Made by a program: the position numbers and the translations under genes. This document shows, piece by piece, positions 7,986 through 16,600 of a DNA stretch of 64,000 nt. The stretch lies in contig NZ_JAMBNZ010000001.1 in assembly GCF_023715365.1 (NCBI RefSeq), positions 310,001-374,000 of the forward strand, given 5' to 3'. The stretch comes from Georgenia satyanarayanai (GTDB taxonomy: Bacteria; Actinomycetota; Actinomycetes; Actinomycetales; Actinomycetaceae). Numbering within the stretch: the first letter of the stretch is position 1; every line of letters begins with the position of its first letter. The notes under the pieces are model-generated. The model worked only from the letters and a program-made list of their open reading frames with translations, had not been told where the DNA came from and did no database searches.

Positions 7986-8777
7986 ATGAGCTCGAACACG
8001 CGACGGACCAGGGTCCTTTTCACGGGTGCGACCGGCGGCATCGGAGTGCTCCTCGAGGAGCGCCTCGGCGGCGACTACGACCTCGTGACCCACGGGCGCC
8101 ACCCGGCCACCGAGGAGCAGGAGGAGACGCTCAACATTGCCGACCTCGACGACTACGACGAGGTGCTCGGGCTGATGGACGGTATCGACGTCGTCGTCCA
8201 CCTGGCGGGGGCCGCCTCCCCCGAGTCCGAGTGGGACGCGGTGCTCGCCGCGAACATCGTCGGCACCCGCAACGTCCTCGAGGCCGCGCGGGAGGCCGGC
8301 GTGCGGCGCGTCGTCTTCGCCTCCTCCAACCACGCGATGGGGATGTACGACCGGCACCGTGAGTGGCCGGTCTACCCCCACCACCTGCCGCGCCCCGACT
8401 CCCTCTACGGGGTGTCGAAGGTCTTCGGGGAGACGATCGGGCGGTTCTACCACGACGAGCACGGCCTGGAGTTCATCGCCCTGCGCATCGGCTGGTACAC
8501 CGACGACCCCCTCGACGCCGACGAGGACGTGCTCCGGGCGATGTGGCTGAGCCCGGACGACTGCGAGCACGTGGTCCGCCGCGCCATCGAGGCCGAGGTC
8601 CCCTACGGCGTCTACTACGCGGTCTCGGACAACCCCAACCGCCGCTGGGACCTCACCAACACCATGCTCGAGCTCGGCTACCGCCCCAAAGACGACTGGA
8701 CCGCGCTTTCTGGCGCCCAGGAGGACGTCGTCGAGGGCGGCGAGGACGCACCGGACAGCTGGCCCGCGGGTTCCTAG
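7986..8777 (+). CDS. NAD-dependent epimerase/dehydratase (extended SDR, uronate dehydrogenase-like)
   Basis: 263-residue extended short-chain dehydrogenase. The Rossmann motif FTGATGGIG sits at the N-terminus, followed by VVHLAGAASPES, the Ser in VVFASSNHAMGMY and the catalytic Tyr-Lys in YGVSKVFGE. The active-site surroundings and length resemble uronate dehydrogenase and related sugar-nucleotide-independent enzymes acting on sugar acids; the substrate is not provable here. The ATG at 7986 places the Rossmann strand near the N-terminus; an ATG at 7977 in frame is the alternative. Its stop overlaps the convergent proB stop by four bases. Confidence 0.85.
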   Translation: MSSNTRRTRVLFTGATGGIGVLLEERLGGDYDLVTHGRHPATEEQEETLNIADLDDYDEVLGLMDGIDVVVHLAGAASPESEWDAVLAANIVGTRNVLEAAREAGVRRVVFASSNHAMGMYDRHREWPVYPHHLPRPDSLYGVSKVFGETIGRFYHDEHGLEFIALRIGWYTDDPLDADEDVLRAMWLSPDDCEHVVRRAIEAEVPYGVYYAVSDNPNRRWDLTNTMLELGYRPKDDWTALSGAQEDVVEGGEDAPDSWPAGS

Positions 8778-9907
8778 TAGCGGGAGACGATGACGAGGTC
8801 GTCGCGGTGGACGACCGGCCGCGGGTGGGCGGTCCCGTCCCGCTCCTGGAGCTCCGTCGTCGTCCGTCCCTGCATCTCGCGGACCTCGCCCGCGCTGTAG
8901 GCGACGAGACCGCGGGCGGTGACGACGCCGCCGGAGCTGGCGAGCTCGACCGGGTCGCCCGGCTCGAAGTCGCCCTCGACGCCGGTGATGCCCGCCGCGA
9001 GGAGGGAGCGCTTGCCGTGGGTGATGGCGTGGATCGCGCCGTCGTCCAGGACGAGGCGCCCGCTCGTGCGCGCGGCGTGGGCCAGCCACAGCCGCCGGGT
9101 GCTCTTGCGGCGGCCGGTGGCGGCGAACCACGTGCCCACCGGCTCCCCCAGCAGGGCTCGCTCGGCGTTGTCGGCGGCCGTGAGGATGACGGGCACGCCG
9201 GCGCTCGTGGCGATCGAGGCGGCCTCGAGCTTCGTCACCATGCCGCCGGTGCCGATCGACGTGCCGCGCCCGGTCACCTCGACGCCGGCGAGATCATCCT
9301 CGCTGCGGACCTCGGGGATGCGGCGGGCGCCGGGCCGCGAGGGCGGGCCGTCGTAGAGGCCGTCGACGTCGGTGAGAAGGACGAGCGCGTCGGCACGGAC
9401 GAGGTGCGCGACGAGCGCCGCAAGGCGGTCGTTGTCCCCGAAGCGGATCTCGTCGGTGGCGACGGTGTCGTTCTCGTTGACGATCGGCACGACGCCGAGC
9501 GCGAGCAGCCGCTCCAGGGCACGCTGCGCGTTGCGGTAGTGCTGGCGCCGGATGAGGTCCTCGGCCGTGAGGAGCACCTGGCCCACGCGGCGGCCGTGCT
9601 CGGCGAAGGCCTCGGTGTACCGGGCCACGAGCAGTCCCTGTCCCACCGACGCGGTGGCCTGGGCGGTGGCGAGGTCCGTGGGCCGCATCGGCAGCCCGAG
9701 CGGGGCGATGCCCGCCGCGATCGCACCGGAGGAGACCAGGACGACCTCCTGGCCGGCGGCCCGCCGCTCGGCGACGACGGCCACGAGCCGGTGGATCCGG
9801 TCGAGGTCCAGCCGGCCGCCCGGCGCGGTGAGCGACGAGGAGCCGATCTTGACGACGACCCTCCCGGCGTCGGCCATCGCGGAGCGGTCGAGCAGTGGCG
9901 GGGTCAC
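8774..9907 (-). CDS. proB: Glutamate 5-kinase
   Basis: 377-residue enzyme for the first step of proline synthesis, phosphorylating L-glutamate with ATP. The amino-acid-kinase domain (about 12-265) shows VVVKIGSSSLT, VSSGAIAAG, VPIVNENDTVAT and GTGGMVTKLEAA; a PUA domain follows (about 285-370; LVLDDGAIHAITHGKRSLL). The GTG start lies four bases after the obgE stop, suggesting coupling in the rplU-rpmA-obgE-proB operon common in actinobacteria. An internal ATG at 9877 is a possible alternative start. proA, often next, is not adjacent; an SDR gene and the accessory block follow instead. Confidence 0.96.
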   Translation of the reverse strand: MTPPLLDRSAMADAGRVVVKIGSSSLTAPGGRLDLDRIHRLVAVVAERRAAGQEVVLVSSGAIAAGIAPLGLPMRPTDLATAQATASVGQGLLVARYTEAFAEHGRRVGQVLLTAEDLIRRQHYRNAQRALERLLALGVVPIVNENDTVATDEIRFGDNDRLAALVAHLVRADALVLLTDVDGLYDGPPSRPGARRIPEVRSEDDLAGVEVTGRGTSIGTGGMVTKLEAASIATSAGVPVILTAADNAERALLGEPVGTWFAATGRRKSTRRLWLAHAARTSGRLVLDDGAIHAITHGKRSLLAAGITGVEGDFEPGDPVELASSGGVVTARGLVAYSAGEVREMQGRTTTELQERDGTAHPRPVVHRDDLVIVSRY

Positions 9908-9911
9908 GGCC

Positions 9912-11453
9912 CTATTGTGCCGTGGACGGGTCCTCGGCCTCGGGCGTGGCCCAGTGTCCGGACTCGCGCTCGGTCCACAGCTCCTCGCGAGCAGCGGTCT
10001 TGGCGTCCATCCGGTCCTGGTACTGGCGGCGCTTGTCGGCGCGCGTGGAGCGCGGGGCGTACGCGGCGTCCTCCAGACGCAGGTCGCTGCCGCGAGGGCC
10101 GAGCAGCTCCGCGCCGGTGGCCATCGTGGGCTCCCAGTCGAAGATCACCCCGCCCTCGACGGGGCCAATGACGACCTCGTCGCCGGGCGTGGCGCCGGCC
10201 TTGAAGAGCTCGTCCTCGATGCCCAGCCGCGCGAGACGGTCGGCGAGGAAGCCGACGGCCTCGTCGTTGGCGAAGTCGGTCTGGCGGACCCACCGCTCCG
10301 GCTTGGAGCCGCGGATCTGGAAGAAGTAGCCCTCGTGGCGGTTGCGACGGGTGACGGTGAACCCCGCGTCGTCGACGGCACGCGGGCGCAGCACGACGCG
10401 GGCCGGCTCGGCGGGCGGCGCGGCGGCCCGTGCCTCGGCGACGAGGCCGGCGAGGGCGAAGGACAGCGGGCGCAGACCCTCGTGGCTCGCGGCGGAGACC
10501 TCGTGGACGGGCAGGCCGCGCCCCTCGAGCTCACCGCGCACCATCTCGGCGAGCTCACGGGCCTCCGGCACGTCGATCTTGTTGAGGACGACGACGCGCG
10601 GCCGCTCGCCCAGCGGCTGCCGGCCGCTCACGGTGAGGTCCTCGGCGTAGGCGGCCAGCTCGGCCTCGATGGTGTCGAGGTCGCTCACCGGGTCGCGGCC
10701 CGGCTCGAGGGTGGCGCAGTCGAGGACGTGGACGATGACGGCGCAGCGCTCGATGTGGCGCAGGAAGTCCAGGCCCAGGCCCTTGCCCTGGCTCGCGCCG
10801 GGGATGAGCCCGGGGACGTCCGCGACGGTGAAGCGCTCGTCGCCCGCCTGGACGACGCCGAGGTTGGGCACCAGCGTGGTGAAGGGGTAGTCGGCGATCT
10901 TCGGCCGGGCCGCGGACAGCGCCGCGATGAGGCTCGACTTGCCGGCGCTGGGGAAGCCGACGAGCGCGACGTCCGCGACGCTCTTGAGCTCGAGCACGAG
11001 CTCGGCCGTCTCCCCCTCCTCGCCGAGGAGGGCGAAGCCGGGGGCCTTGCGGCGCGGGGAGGCGAGGGCGGCGTTGCCCAGGCCGCCACGTCCGCCGGCG
11101 GCGGCGACGAGGCGGGTGCCGGCACCGACGAGGTCGGCCAGCACCTCGCCGTCGGCGGTCTTGACGACCGTGCCGTCCGGCACCGCGAGGACGAGGTCCT
11201 GGCCGCTCTTCCCGTTGCGCATGTCCCCGGCGCCCTGGCTGCCGTTCGTGGCGCGCCGGTGCGGGGAGTGGTGGTAGGCGAGCAGCGTCGTCGTCTGCGG
11301 GTCGACCTCGAGGATGACGTCACCGCCCCTGCCGCCGTTGCCACCGTCGGGGCCCCCGAGCGGCTTGAACTTCTCACGACGGATGGAGGCGACGCCGTTG
11401 CCACCGTTGCCGCCGGCGACGTGCAGCACGACGCGGTCGACGAAGCTGGCCAT
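9912..11453 (-). CDS. obgE: GTPase Obg
   Basis: 513-residue ribosome-associated GTPase involved in 50S assembly and stress or nutrient signalling. The glycine-rich OBG fold spans about 1-158 ([32 protein letters not shown]), followed by the G domain with GFPSAGKSS (Ser replaces the usual Asn, as in other actinobacteria), DVPGLIPGA and VVLNKID, then an actinobacterial C-terminal extension with the OCT region ([14 protein letters not shown]). The start is fixed by AGGAGGAACC just before ATG. It belongs to the rplU-rpmA-obgE-proB operon. Confidence 0.97.
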   Translation of the reverse strand: MASFVDRVVLHVAGGNGGNGVASIRREKFKPLGGPDGGNGGRGGDVILEVDPQTTTLLAYHHSPHRRATNGSQGAGDMRNGKSGQDLVLAVPDGTVVKTADGEVLADLVGAGTRLVAAAGGRGGLGNAALASPRRKAPGFALLGEEGETAELVLELKSVADVALVGFPSAGKSSLIAALSAARPKIADYPFTTLVPNLGVVQAGDERFTVADVPGLIPGASQGKGLGLDFLRHIERCAVIVHVLDCATLEPGRDPVSDLDTIEAELAAYAEDLTVSGRQPLGERPRVVVLNKIDVPEARELAEMVRGELEGRGLPVHEVSAASHEGLRPLSFALAGLVAEARAAAPPAEPARVVLRPRAVDDAGFTVTRRNRHEGYFFQIRGSKPERWVRQTDFANDEAVGFLADRLARLGIEDELFKAGATPGDEVVIGPVEGGVIFDWEPTMATGAELLGPRGSDLRLEDAAYAPRSTRADKRRQYQDRMDAKTAAREELWTERESGHWATPEAEDPSTAQ

Positions 11454-11481
11454 GGTTCCTCCTGGGGCCGGGTACGGAAGC

Positions 11482-11547
11482 GGGGGGGGGCGGCGCGGGG
11501 CGTCCGCCCCCCCCCCGCGCACCCCGCGCCGCGCCCCCCCCCCCCCC
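11482..11547. repeat. Long G and C homopolymer tracts between rpmA and obgE
   Basis: G9 (11482-11490), C10 (11507-11516) and C14 (11534-11547) lie in the 119-base gap before obgE. The G9 and C10 runs can form a very stable hairpin in the transcript. This could be an attenuator or processing site setting obgE level relative to the ribosomal proteins; homopolymer length may also vary or be an assembly error. Confidence 0.85.
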
Positions 11548-11572
11548 GCCGGGACGTGCGAAGCGCTGTCGA

Positions 11573-11830
11573 TCAGGCCTCGGCCGCGACGATGTTGACC
11601 GTCTTGCGGCCACGGCGCGTGGCGAACTCGACGGCGCCGGCGGCGAGGGCGAACAGGGTGTCGTCCTTGCCACGGCCGACGTTGTCGCCGGGGTGGAACT
11701 TGGTGCCGCGCTGGCGGACGATGATCTCGCCGGCGTTGACGACCTGGCCACCGAAGCGCTTGACGCCGAGGCGCTGCGCGTTCGAGTCGCGGCCGTTCCG
11801 GGTGGAGCTGGCGCCCTTCTTCGTTGCCAT
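11573..11830 (-). CDS. rpmA: 50S ribosomal protein L27
   Basis: 85-residue bL27, located near the peptidyl-transferase centre. The N-terminus [20 protein letters not shown] is the unprocessed actinobacterial type, followed by [20 protein letters not shown] and [20 protein letters not shown], diagnostic for L27. It lies between rplU and obgE in the conserved operon. Confidence 0.98.
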   Translation of the reverse strand: MATKKGASSTRNGRDSNAQRLGVKRFGGQVVNAGEIIVRQRGTKFHPGDNVGRGKDDTLFALAAGAVEFATRRGRKTVNIVAAEA

Positions 11831-11886
11831 CTCAGTCCTGCTTTCGTGTGGTGCGAACGGGGGTGTGCTGGCCCGGGGGCCGCGGA

Positions 11887-12207
11887 CTACTTGATGCCGG
11901 TGACCTTGATGCGGGTCAGCTCCTGGCGGTGACCCTGGCGCTTGCGGTAGCCGGTCTTGTTCTTGAACTTCATGATCGTGATCTTCTTGCCGCGCTCTGC
12001 GCGCACGATCTCTGCGGTGACGGTGACCTTCGCGAGGTCGTCCGTCCCGGTGGTCACCTTGTCGCCGTCCACGAGCATGAGCGGGGTGAGGTTGACGGTG
12101 TCCCCAACCTTGCCGTCAACCCTGTTCATGACGACGACGTCGCCGACGGACACCTTCTCCTGTCGGCCGCCGGCCTTGACGATCGCGTACACCACGTTGC
12201 TGCTCAT
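11887..12207 (-). CDS. rplU: 50S ribosomal protein L21
   Basis: 106-residue bL21. [20 protein letters not shown] at the N-terminus and [16 protein letters not shown] near the C-terminus are diagnostic. The ATG at 12207 is preferred, giving [14 protein letters not shown]; the ribosome site (ACAGAG) is weak. First gene of the rplU-rpmA-obgE-proB operon; the promoter must lie in 12208-12399. Confidence 0.97.
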   Translation of the reverse strand: MSSNVVYAIVKAGGRQEKVSVGDVVVMNRVDGKVGDTVNLTPLMLVDGDKVTTGTDDLAKVTVTAEIVRAERGKKITIMKFKNKTGYRKRQGHRQELTRIKVTGIK

Positions 12208-12399
12208 CTCTGTCGTTACGGGGCCCGGCACTCACCGGCCGAGCCGGTGCGCGGGGCGCACAAGGGAGGGCGCGTCCGGGACGCACCGACGTTCAAGAGT
12301 ACGCCGCGCACCCGCGCCGAGCAAATGGCCCAGCCGCGCCAGCACCGGGAGAACGGTGTGGTTCCGCGCACAGTGCAACCGGGCGCGCGCCCAGCATAC

Positions 12400-13059
12400 T
12401 CAGTGCCGGTCGTGCCACGTGCACACGCGGACCTCGGCGCCCTCGGGGTCGGCGAGGACCCAGCGCGCGGGCGCCTCCGCGTCGGACACCAGCCGCCCGC
12501 CCGCGGCCACCGCCGCCCGCACCCGGTCCTCCGCGACGTCGTGCGGCACGTGGACGTCGAGCTCGAGGTCACCGTGGGGCGGCTGCGCCGGCACGCGGTG
12601 GAACCACACGTGGGGCAGCCGCCCGTGCGGGTCGGAGAGCTCGCCGTCGTCCTCCTTGTACCCCAGCACCGCCGACCAGAAGGCGCGGACACGCTCGGGA
12701 TTGATGACGGAGATCCCGATCTCGAGGTCGTTGACGCGGCCGGGCGCGAGCGGCACGCCGAGCTCCTCGGCGATCCCGGAGATGCGCTCGGCGAGCGCGA
12801 CGTCCGCCTCGGTCAACGTGCCACGTGAGTGTGTGGTCACCGAGACGTAGAGCGTCCCGTACCGCAGGTCGAGGTCCGGGTGGTGGTCCATCTCCTCGGC
12901 GACATCGACGATCCGGCTGATGATATTGGCACCGACGGGCATGGCCCCGGTGCGCAGCGCGGTGCGCAGGAAATGGCGCACCACCCGCCACCCGCTGAGA
13001 GTGGGTCGCGCGGAAGCGTCCTCCGCGCTGACTGGTCTGTTTTCAAGCACGCTCCCCAT
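12400..13059 (-). CDS. Pterin-4a-carbinolamine dehydratase-like/VOC fusion protein
   Basis: 219-residue two-domain protein. Residues about 20-105 match the pterin-4a-carbinolamine dehydratase (DCoH) fold, with the active-site-like AEEMDHHPDLDLRYGTLYV. Residues about 115-219 form a glyoxalase/VOC-type domain (LEIGISVINPERVRAFWSAV, DPEGAEVRVCTW). This pairing is common in actinobacterial proteins annotated as 4a-hydroxytetrahydrobiopterin dehydratase, but no aromatic amino-acid hydroxylase is in the window, so the role is uncertain. Start ATG 13059 is preceded by GAGGG and trims a poor upstream arginine-rich extension. Confidence 0.8.
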   Translation of the reverse strand: MGSVLENRPVSAEDASARPTLSGWRVVRHFLRTALRTGAMPVGANIISRIVDVAEEMDHHPDLDLRYGTLYVSVTTHSRGTLTEADVALAERISGIAEELGVPLAPGRVNDLEIGISVINPERVRAFWSAVLGYKEDDGELSDPHGRLPHVWFHRVPAQPPHGDLELDVHVPHDVAEDRVRAAVAAGGRLVSDAEAPARWVLADPEGAEVRVCTWHDRH

Positions 13060-13132
13060 CTGCGTACCCTCGCACCGGCCGCGCGCAGCGACAAGCCGGA
13101 GCGATGTCGGTGAGCGGTGGGACGCTTCGCAC

Positions 13133-13588
13133 ATGGACGACGACGCACGGGTACCGCTGTCGGGGGCGCAGCTCCTCTCGTCCTTCTTCGCGTCCGCACC
13201 GACCGCGGCGCACCCCGCGATCCGCGCGCGGGTCCCGCGGGTGCGCGCCCACCTGCTCACCTACCTCGACACCGAGGCGGAGGCGTGGCTGACGCCCGAC
13301 GAGCTCGTCCTCGTGGGCGCGGAGCGGCAGCTCGAGCCGCAGGACGCCGTCGTCCGGGTGACGGGTGTGGAGGTCGTCGTCGCGGCGCTGCCGGGCTTCT
13401 GCCACCCGGCCTGGCTGCTGCCCGCCACGCTCGACGCCCGGGCGCAGCTGCGCCTCGTGGCCGCGCTGCGGCAGTGGGCGGCCGAGCACGGGAACCTGTC
13501 CGCGCAGGCCACCATGCACCTGCTCCCCCGGGTGGACGAGGCGGTGCGCCGAGCACAGCGGGGACTCAACGGCTCACCCGCCCCGTGA
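13133..13588 (+). CDS. Conserved-looking hypothetical protein, 151 aa
   Basis: I do not recognise a family. The ATG at 13133 opens a 151-residue soluble protein of normal codon usage, rich in Ala, Leu and Arg, with no signal peptide or membrane segment and no obvious catalytic motif. Predicted helices alternate with short strands (VVRVTGVEVVVAALPGF). It is convergent with the RNase gene and shares a bidirectional terminator with it; the stop codon lies in that hairpin. Confidence 0.65.
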   Translation: MDDDARVPLSGAQLLSSFFASAPTAAHPAIRARVPRVRAHLLTYLDTEAEAWLTPDELVLVGAERQLEPQDAVVRVTGVEVVVAALPGFCHPAWLLPATLDARAQLRLVAALRQWAAEHGNLSAQATMHLLPRVDEAVRRAQRGLNGSPAP

Positions 13589-13607
13589 CGAGCACGGGGC
13601 GGGTGAG
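13573..13607. terminator. Bidirectional terminator hairpin
   Basis: Perfect 15-bp stem CTCACCCGCCCCGTG (13573-13587) and its complement (13593-13607) around a five-base loop, between two convergent genes. No T-run follows, as is usual in GC-rich actinobacteria. Confidence 0.75.
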
Positions 13608-13619
13608 GACGCCTGAGGC

Positions 13620-16600
13620 TCAGGCCGTGATCGGACCGCCGGAGGTGACGCGGCGCGAGCGGCGCTTGCGCGTGCCGGACTGCTCCTGGGCGTCGTTCCC
13701 CGCGCCCTGCGAGTCCGCGCTGGGGGCCGGGTCCTGTGCGGGCGCCGGGTCCTTTGCCGGGACGGCGTCCTGGGTAGCGGCCTGGGCGGGCGCAGCCTCT
13801 CGGCCGGGGGCGGTGTCCGTCACGGGCGCGGCGTCCTGGGCGGGTGCCGCGTCCTTGACGGGGGCAGCGGACTCGGCGGGCGCGGCGTCCTGGGCGGGCG
13901 CCGGAGCCGTGGTCGGGGCCGTCGTACGGCGACGTCCGCCCCTCGCCCGGGGCGCCTTGGCCGGCGCCTCCGCGGGTGCCGCCTCGGACGTGGCCTCGGC
14001 CGGTGCGGCCTCCTGCACCGCGCCGTCCTTCTCCACGGCGGGAGCGGCGTCCTCACGTCCGGCGGGCAGCGCGGCGGCGAGGGCCTCGAGCGAGGCGCGC
14101 ACCTCCTCCGCGGACCGGGGCGCGTCGGACGCGGGCTCGGACGCCCGGGCCGCGGGCAGCGGCACCGTGCTCGGCTCCGCGGCGCGCTCGCGGCGCGGTG
14201 CCTTCTGCTGCGCGGGTGCCTTCTGCTGGGCGGGTGCAGCGTCCGGTGCGGCATCGATCGACGTGCCGTCCTCGTCCTCGGCGTGAGCCTGGGCGGCGGC
14301 GGCGGCGATCGTCGCGAGGGTGGCCTTGACGGCCTCCCGGGCGGCGACGGCCTCGGGGTCGTCCGAGACGGGAGCGGGCGCGGCGGCCGGGACGGCCACC
14401 TCGGCGGGACGGCCACTGGTGGGGGCGGCGCCACGCTGCTTGCGACGACGGTTGCCGCCCTCACCCTCAGCGGCTGAGGAGGCCGAGCCCTTCTCCACGG
14501 GGTGGTCGTGGACGATGAAGCCGCGTCCACCGCAGTGCTCGCAGGGCTCGCTGAAGGCCTCGACGAGGCCCTGGCCCACCCGCTTGCGGGTCATCTGGAC
14601 GAGCCCCAGCGAGGTCACCTCCGCCACCTGGTGGCGGGTGCGGTCACGGCCCAGGCACTCGACGAGTCGACGCATCACGAGATCGCGGTTGGACTCGAGC
14701 ACCATGTCGATGAAGTCGATGACGATGATGCCGCCGATGTCCCGCAGCCGGAGCTGGCGGACGATCTCCTCGGCGGCCTCGAGGTTGTTCTTCGTCACCG
14801 TCTCCTCGAGCGTGCCGCCCGAGCCGGTGAACTTGCCGGTGTTGACGTCGACGACCGTCATCGCCTCGGTGCGGTCGATGACGAGGGAACCGCCGGAGGG
14901 CAGGTAGACCTTGCGGTCCATGCCCTTGGCCAGCTGCTCGTCGATGCGGTGCTCGGCGAAGACGTCACGCTGGTCGGTCCAGTGGTGCATCCGGTCGGCG
15001 AGGTCCGGGGACAGCTGACCGACGTAGGTGGAGATGGTGCCCCACGCGCCGTCACCGGAGACGATGAGAGAGCGGAAGTCCTCGTTGAAGACGTCGCGGA
15101 CCACGCGCACGGCGAGCTCCGGCTCCCCCTTGAGGAGCACGGGCGCGGACTTCGTCGACGCGGCAGCGGCCTCGATCTCGGCCCACTGCGCGGTGAGGCG
15201 CTCGACGTCGGCGCGCAGCTGCTCCTCGCTCGCACCCTCGGCGGCGGTGCGCACGATGACGCCCGCCCCCTCGGGGACGATCTGCTTGAGCAGCTTCTTG
15301 AGGCGGGCGCGCTCGTTCTCCGGGAGCTTGCGGGAGATGCCGGTCATCGCGCCCGAGGGCACGAGCACGAGGTAGCGGCCGGCGAGGGTCACCTGCGAGG
15401 TGAGGCGGGCGCCCTTGTGACCGATCGGGTCCTTGGTGACCTGGACGAGCACGGGGTCCCCGGAGGACAGCGCCGCCTCGATACGACGGGGCTGGCCCTC
15501 CTTGCCCATCGCGTCCCAGTTGACCTCACCGGCGTACAGGACGGCGTTGCGCCCCTTGCCCAGGTCGACGAAGGCGGCCTCCATGCTCGGCAGGACGTTC
15601 TGCACCCGGCCGAGGTAGACGTTGCCGACCATCGAGGTCTGCGTCTGCTGGGCGACGTAGTGCTCGACGAGCACCCCGTCCTCGAGGACCGCGATCTGGG
15701 TCCGGCCGTCGCGCTCCCGCACGACCATGTCGCGGTCGACGGCCTCGCGGCGGGCGAGGAACTCGGCCTCGGTGATCGTCGTGCGGCGACGCCCGGCGTC
15801 GCGTCCGTCGCGGCGGCGCTGACGCTTGGCCTCCAGGCGCGTGGAGCCCTTGAGCGCGGTGATCTCGTCGCGCGCGGCGCGCCCCTCGCGGGACGTGGCC
15901 GAGCCGTCGTCACCGCGGCTGCGGCGGCGCCGGCGACGACGGCGGCTGGCGCCCTCGCCGTCGTCATCGGAGTCGCCCTGGTCGTCGCTGTCGTCCGCCT
16001 CGTCAGAGTCGTCCTGGGCGTCCGCCCCGTGCGCGTCGGTGTCCGGGGCGTCGGCCCCCTCGGCGGCCTCCTCCTCGGTGTCGTCGGAGTCCTCGGACTC
16101 GTCGGTCGACTCGTCGCGGCCGTTGCCACCGCGGTTGCGGCGGCCCCGTCCCCCACGACGACGACGACGGCGCGCGCCGCCGCCCTCACCGTTGCCGTCG
16201 CCGCTCTCGGCGTCGGTGGAGTCGGTGTCGGTCGCCTCGGCAGTCTCGTCGGTCGCCTCGGCGGGCTCGTCGGCCGGCGCGGGGGCGGGCTCGGCGGCCG
16301 GCTCCTCGGGCGTGGCGGCGGGCTCCTCGGTGGTGGCCGTACGGCGGCGCGGGGCACCACCCTCGGCGCGGGAGCGGCGGCGGGCGCGGCTGGGGTCCGG
16401 CGCCTGGAAGAGCAGGGCCGTCGCGGGCAGGCGGACGTCCTCCTCCTCCTCGTCGGTCTCCTCCTCGTCGACGTCCGTTGCTGCGGGCTCGGCGGCGCTG
16501 AAGGAGGCGAGGACGTCGAGCTTCTGCGCGTCGTCGCGGACCGGGCGGCGCGAGCGCGACCGCGCTGGCGGGGCCTGCTCGGCGGTCTCGTCGGCGGCGG

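Noticed and set aside
11482-11547. Coding frames through the poly-G/poly-C tracts
   Set aside because: They give Gly/Pro/Arg runs only, and obgE has a strong ribosome site downstream.
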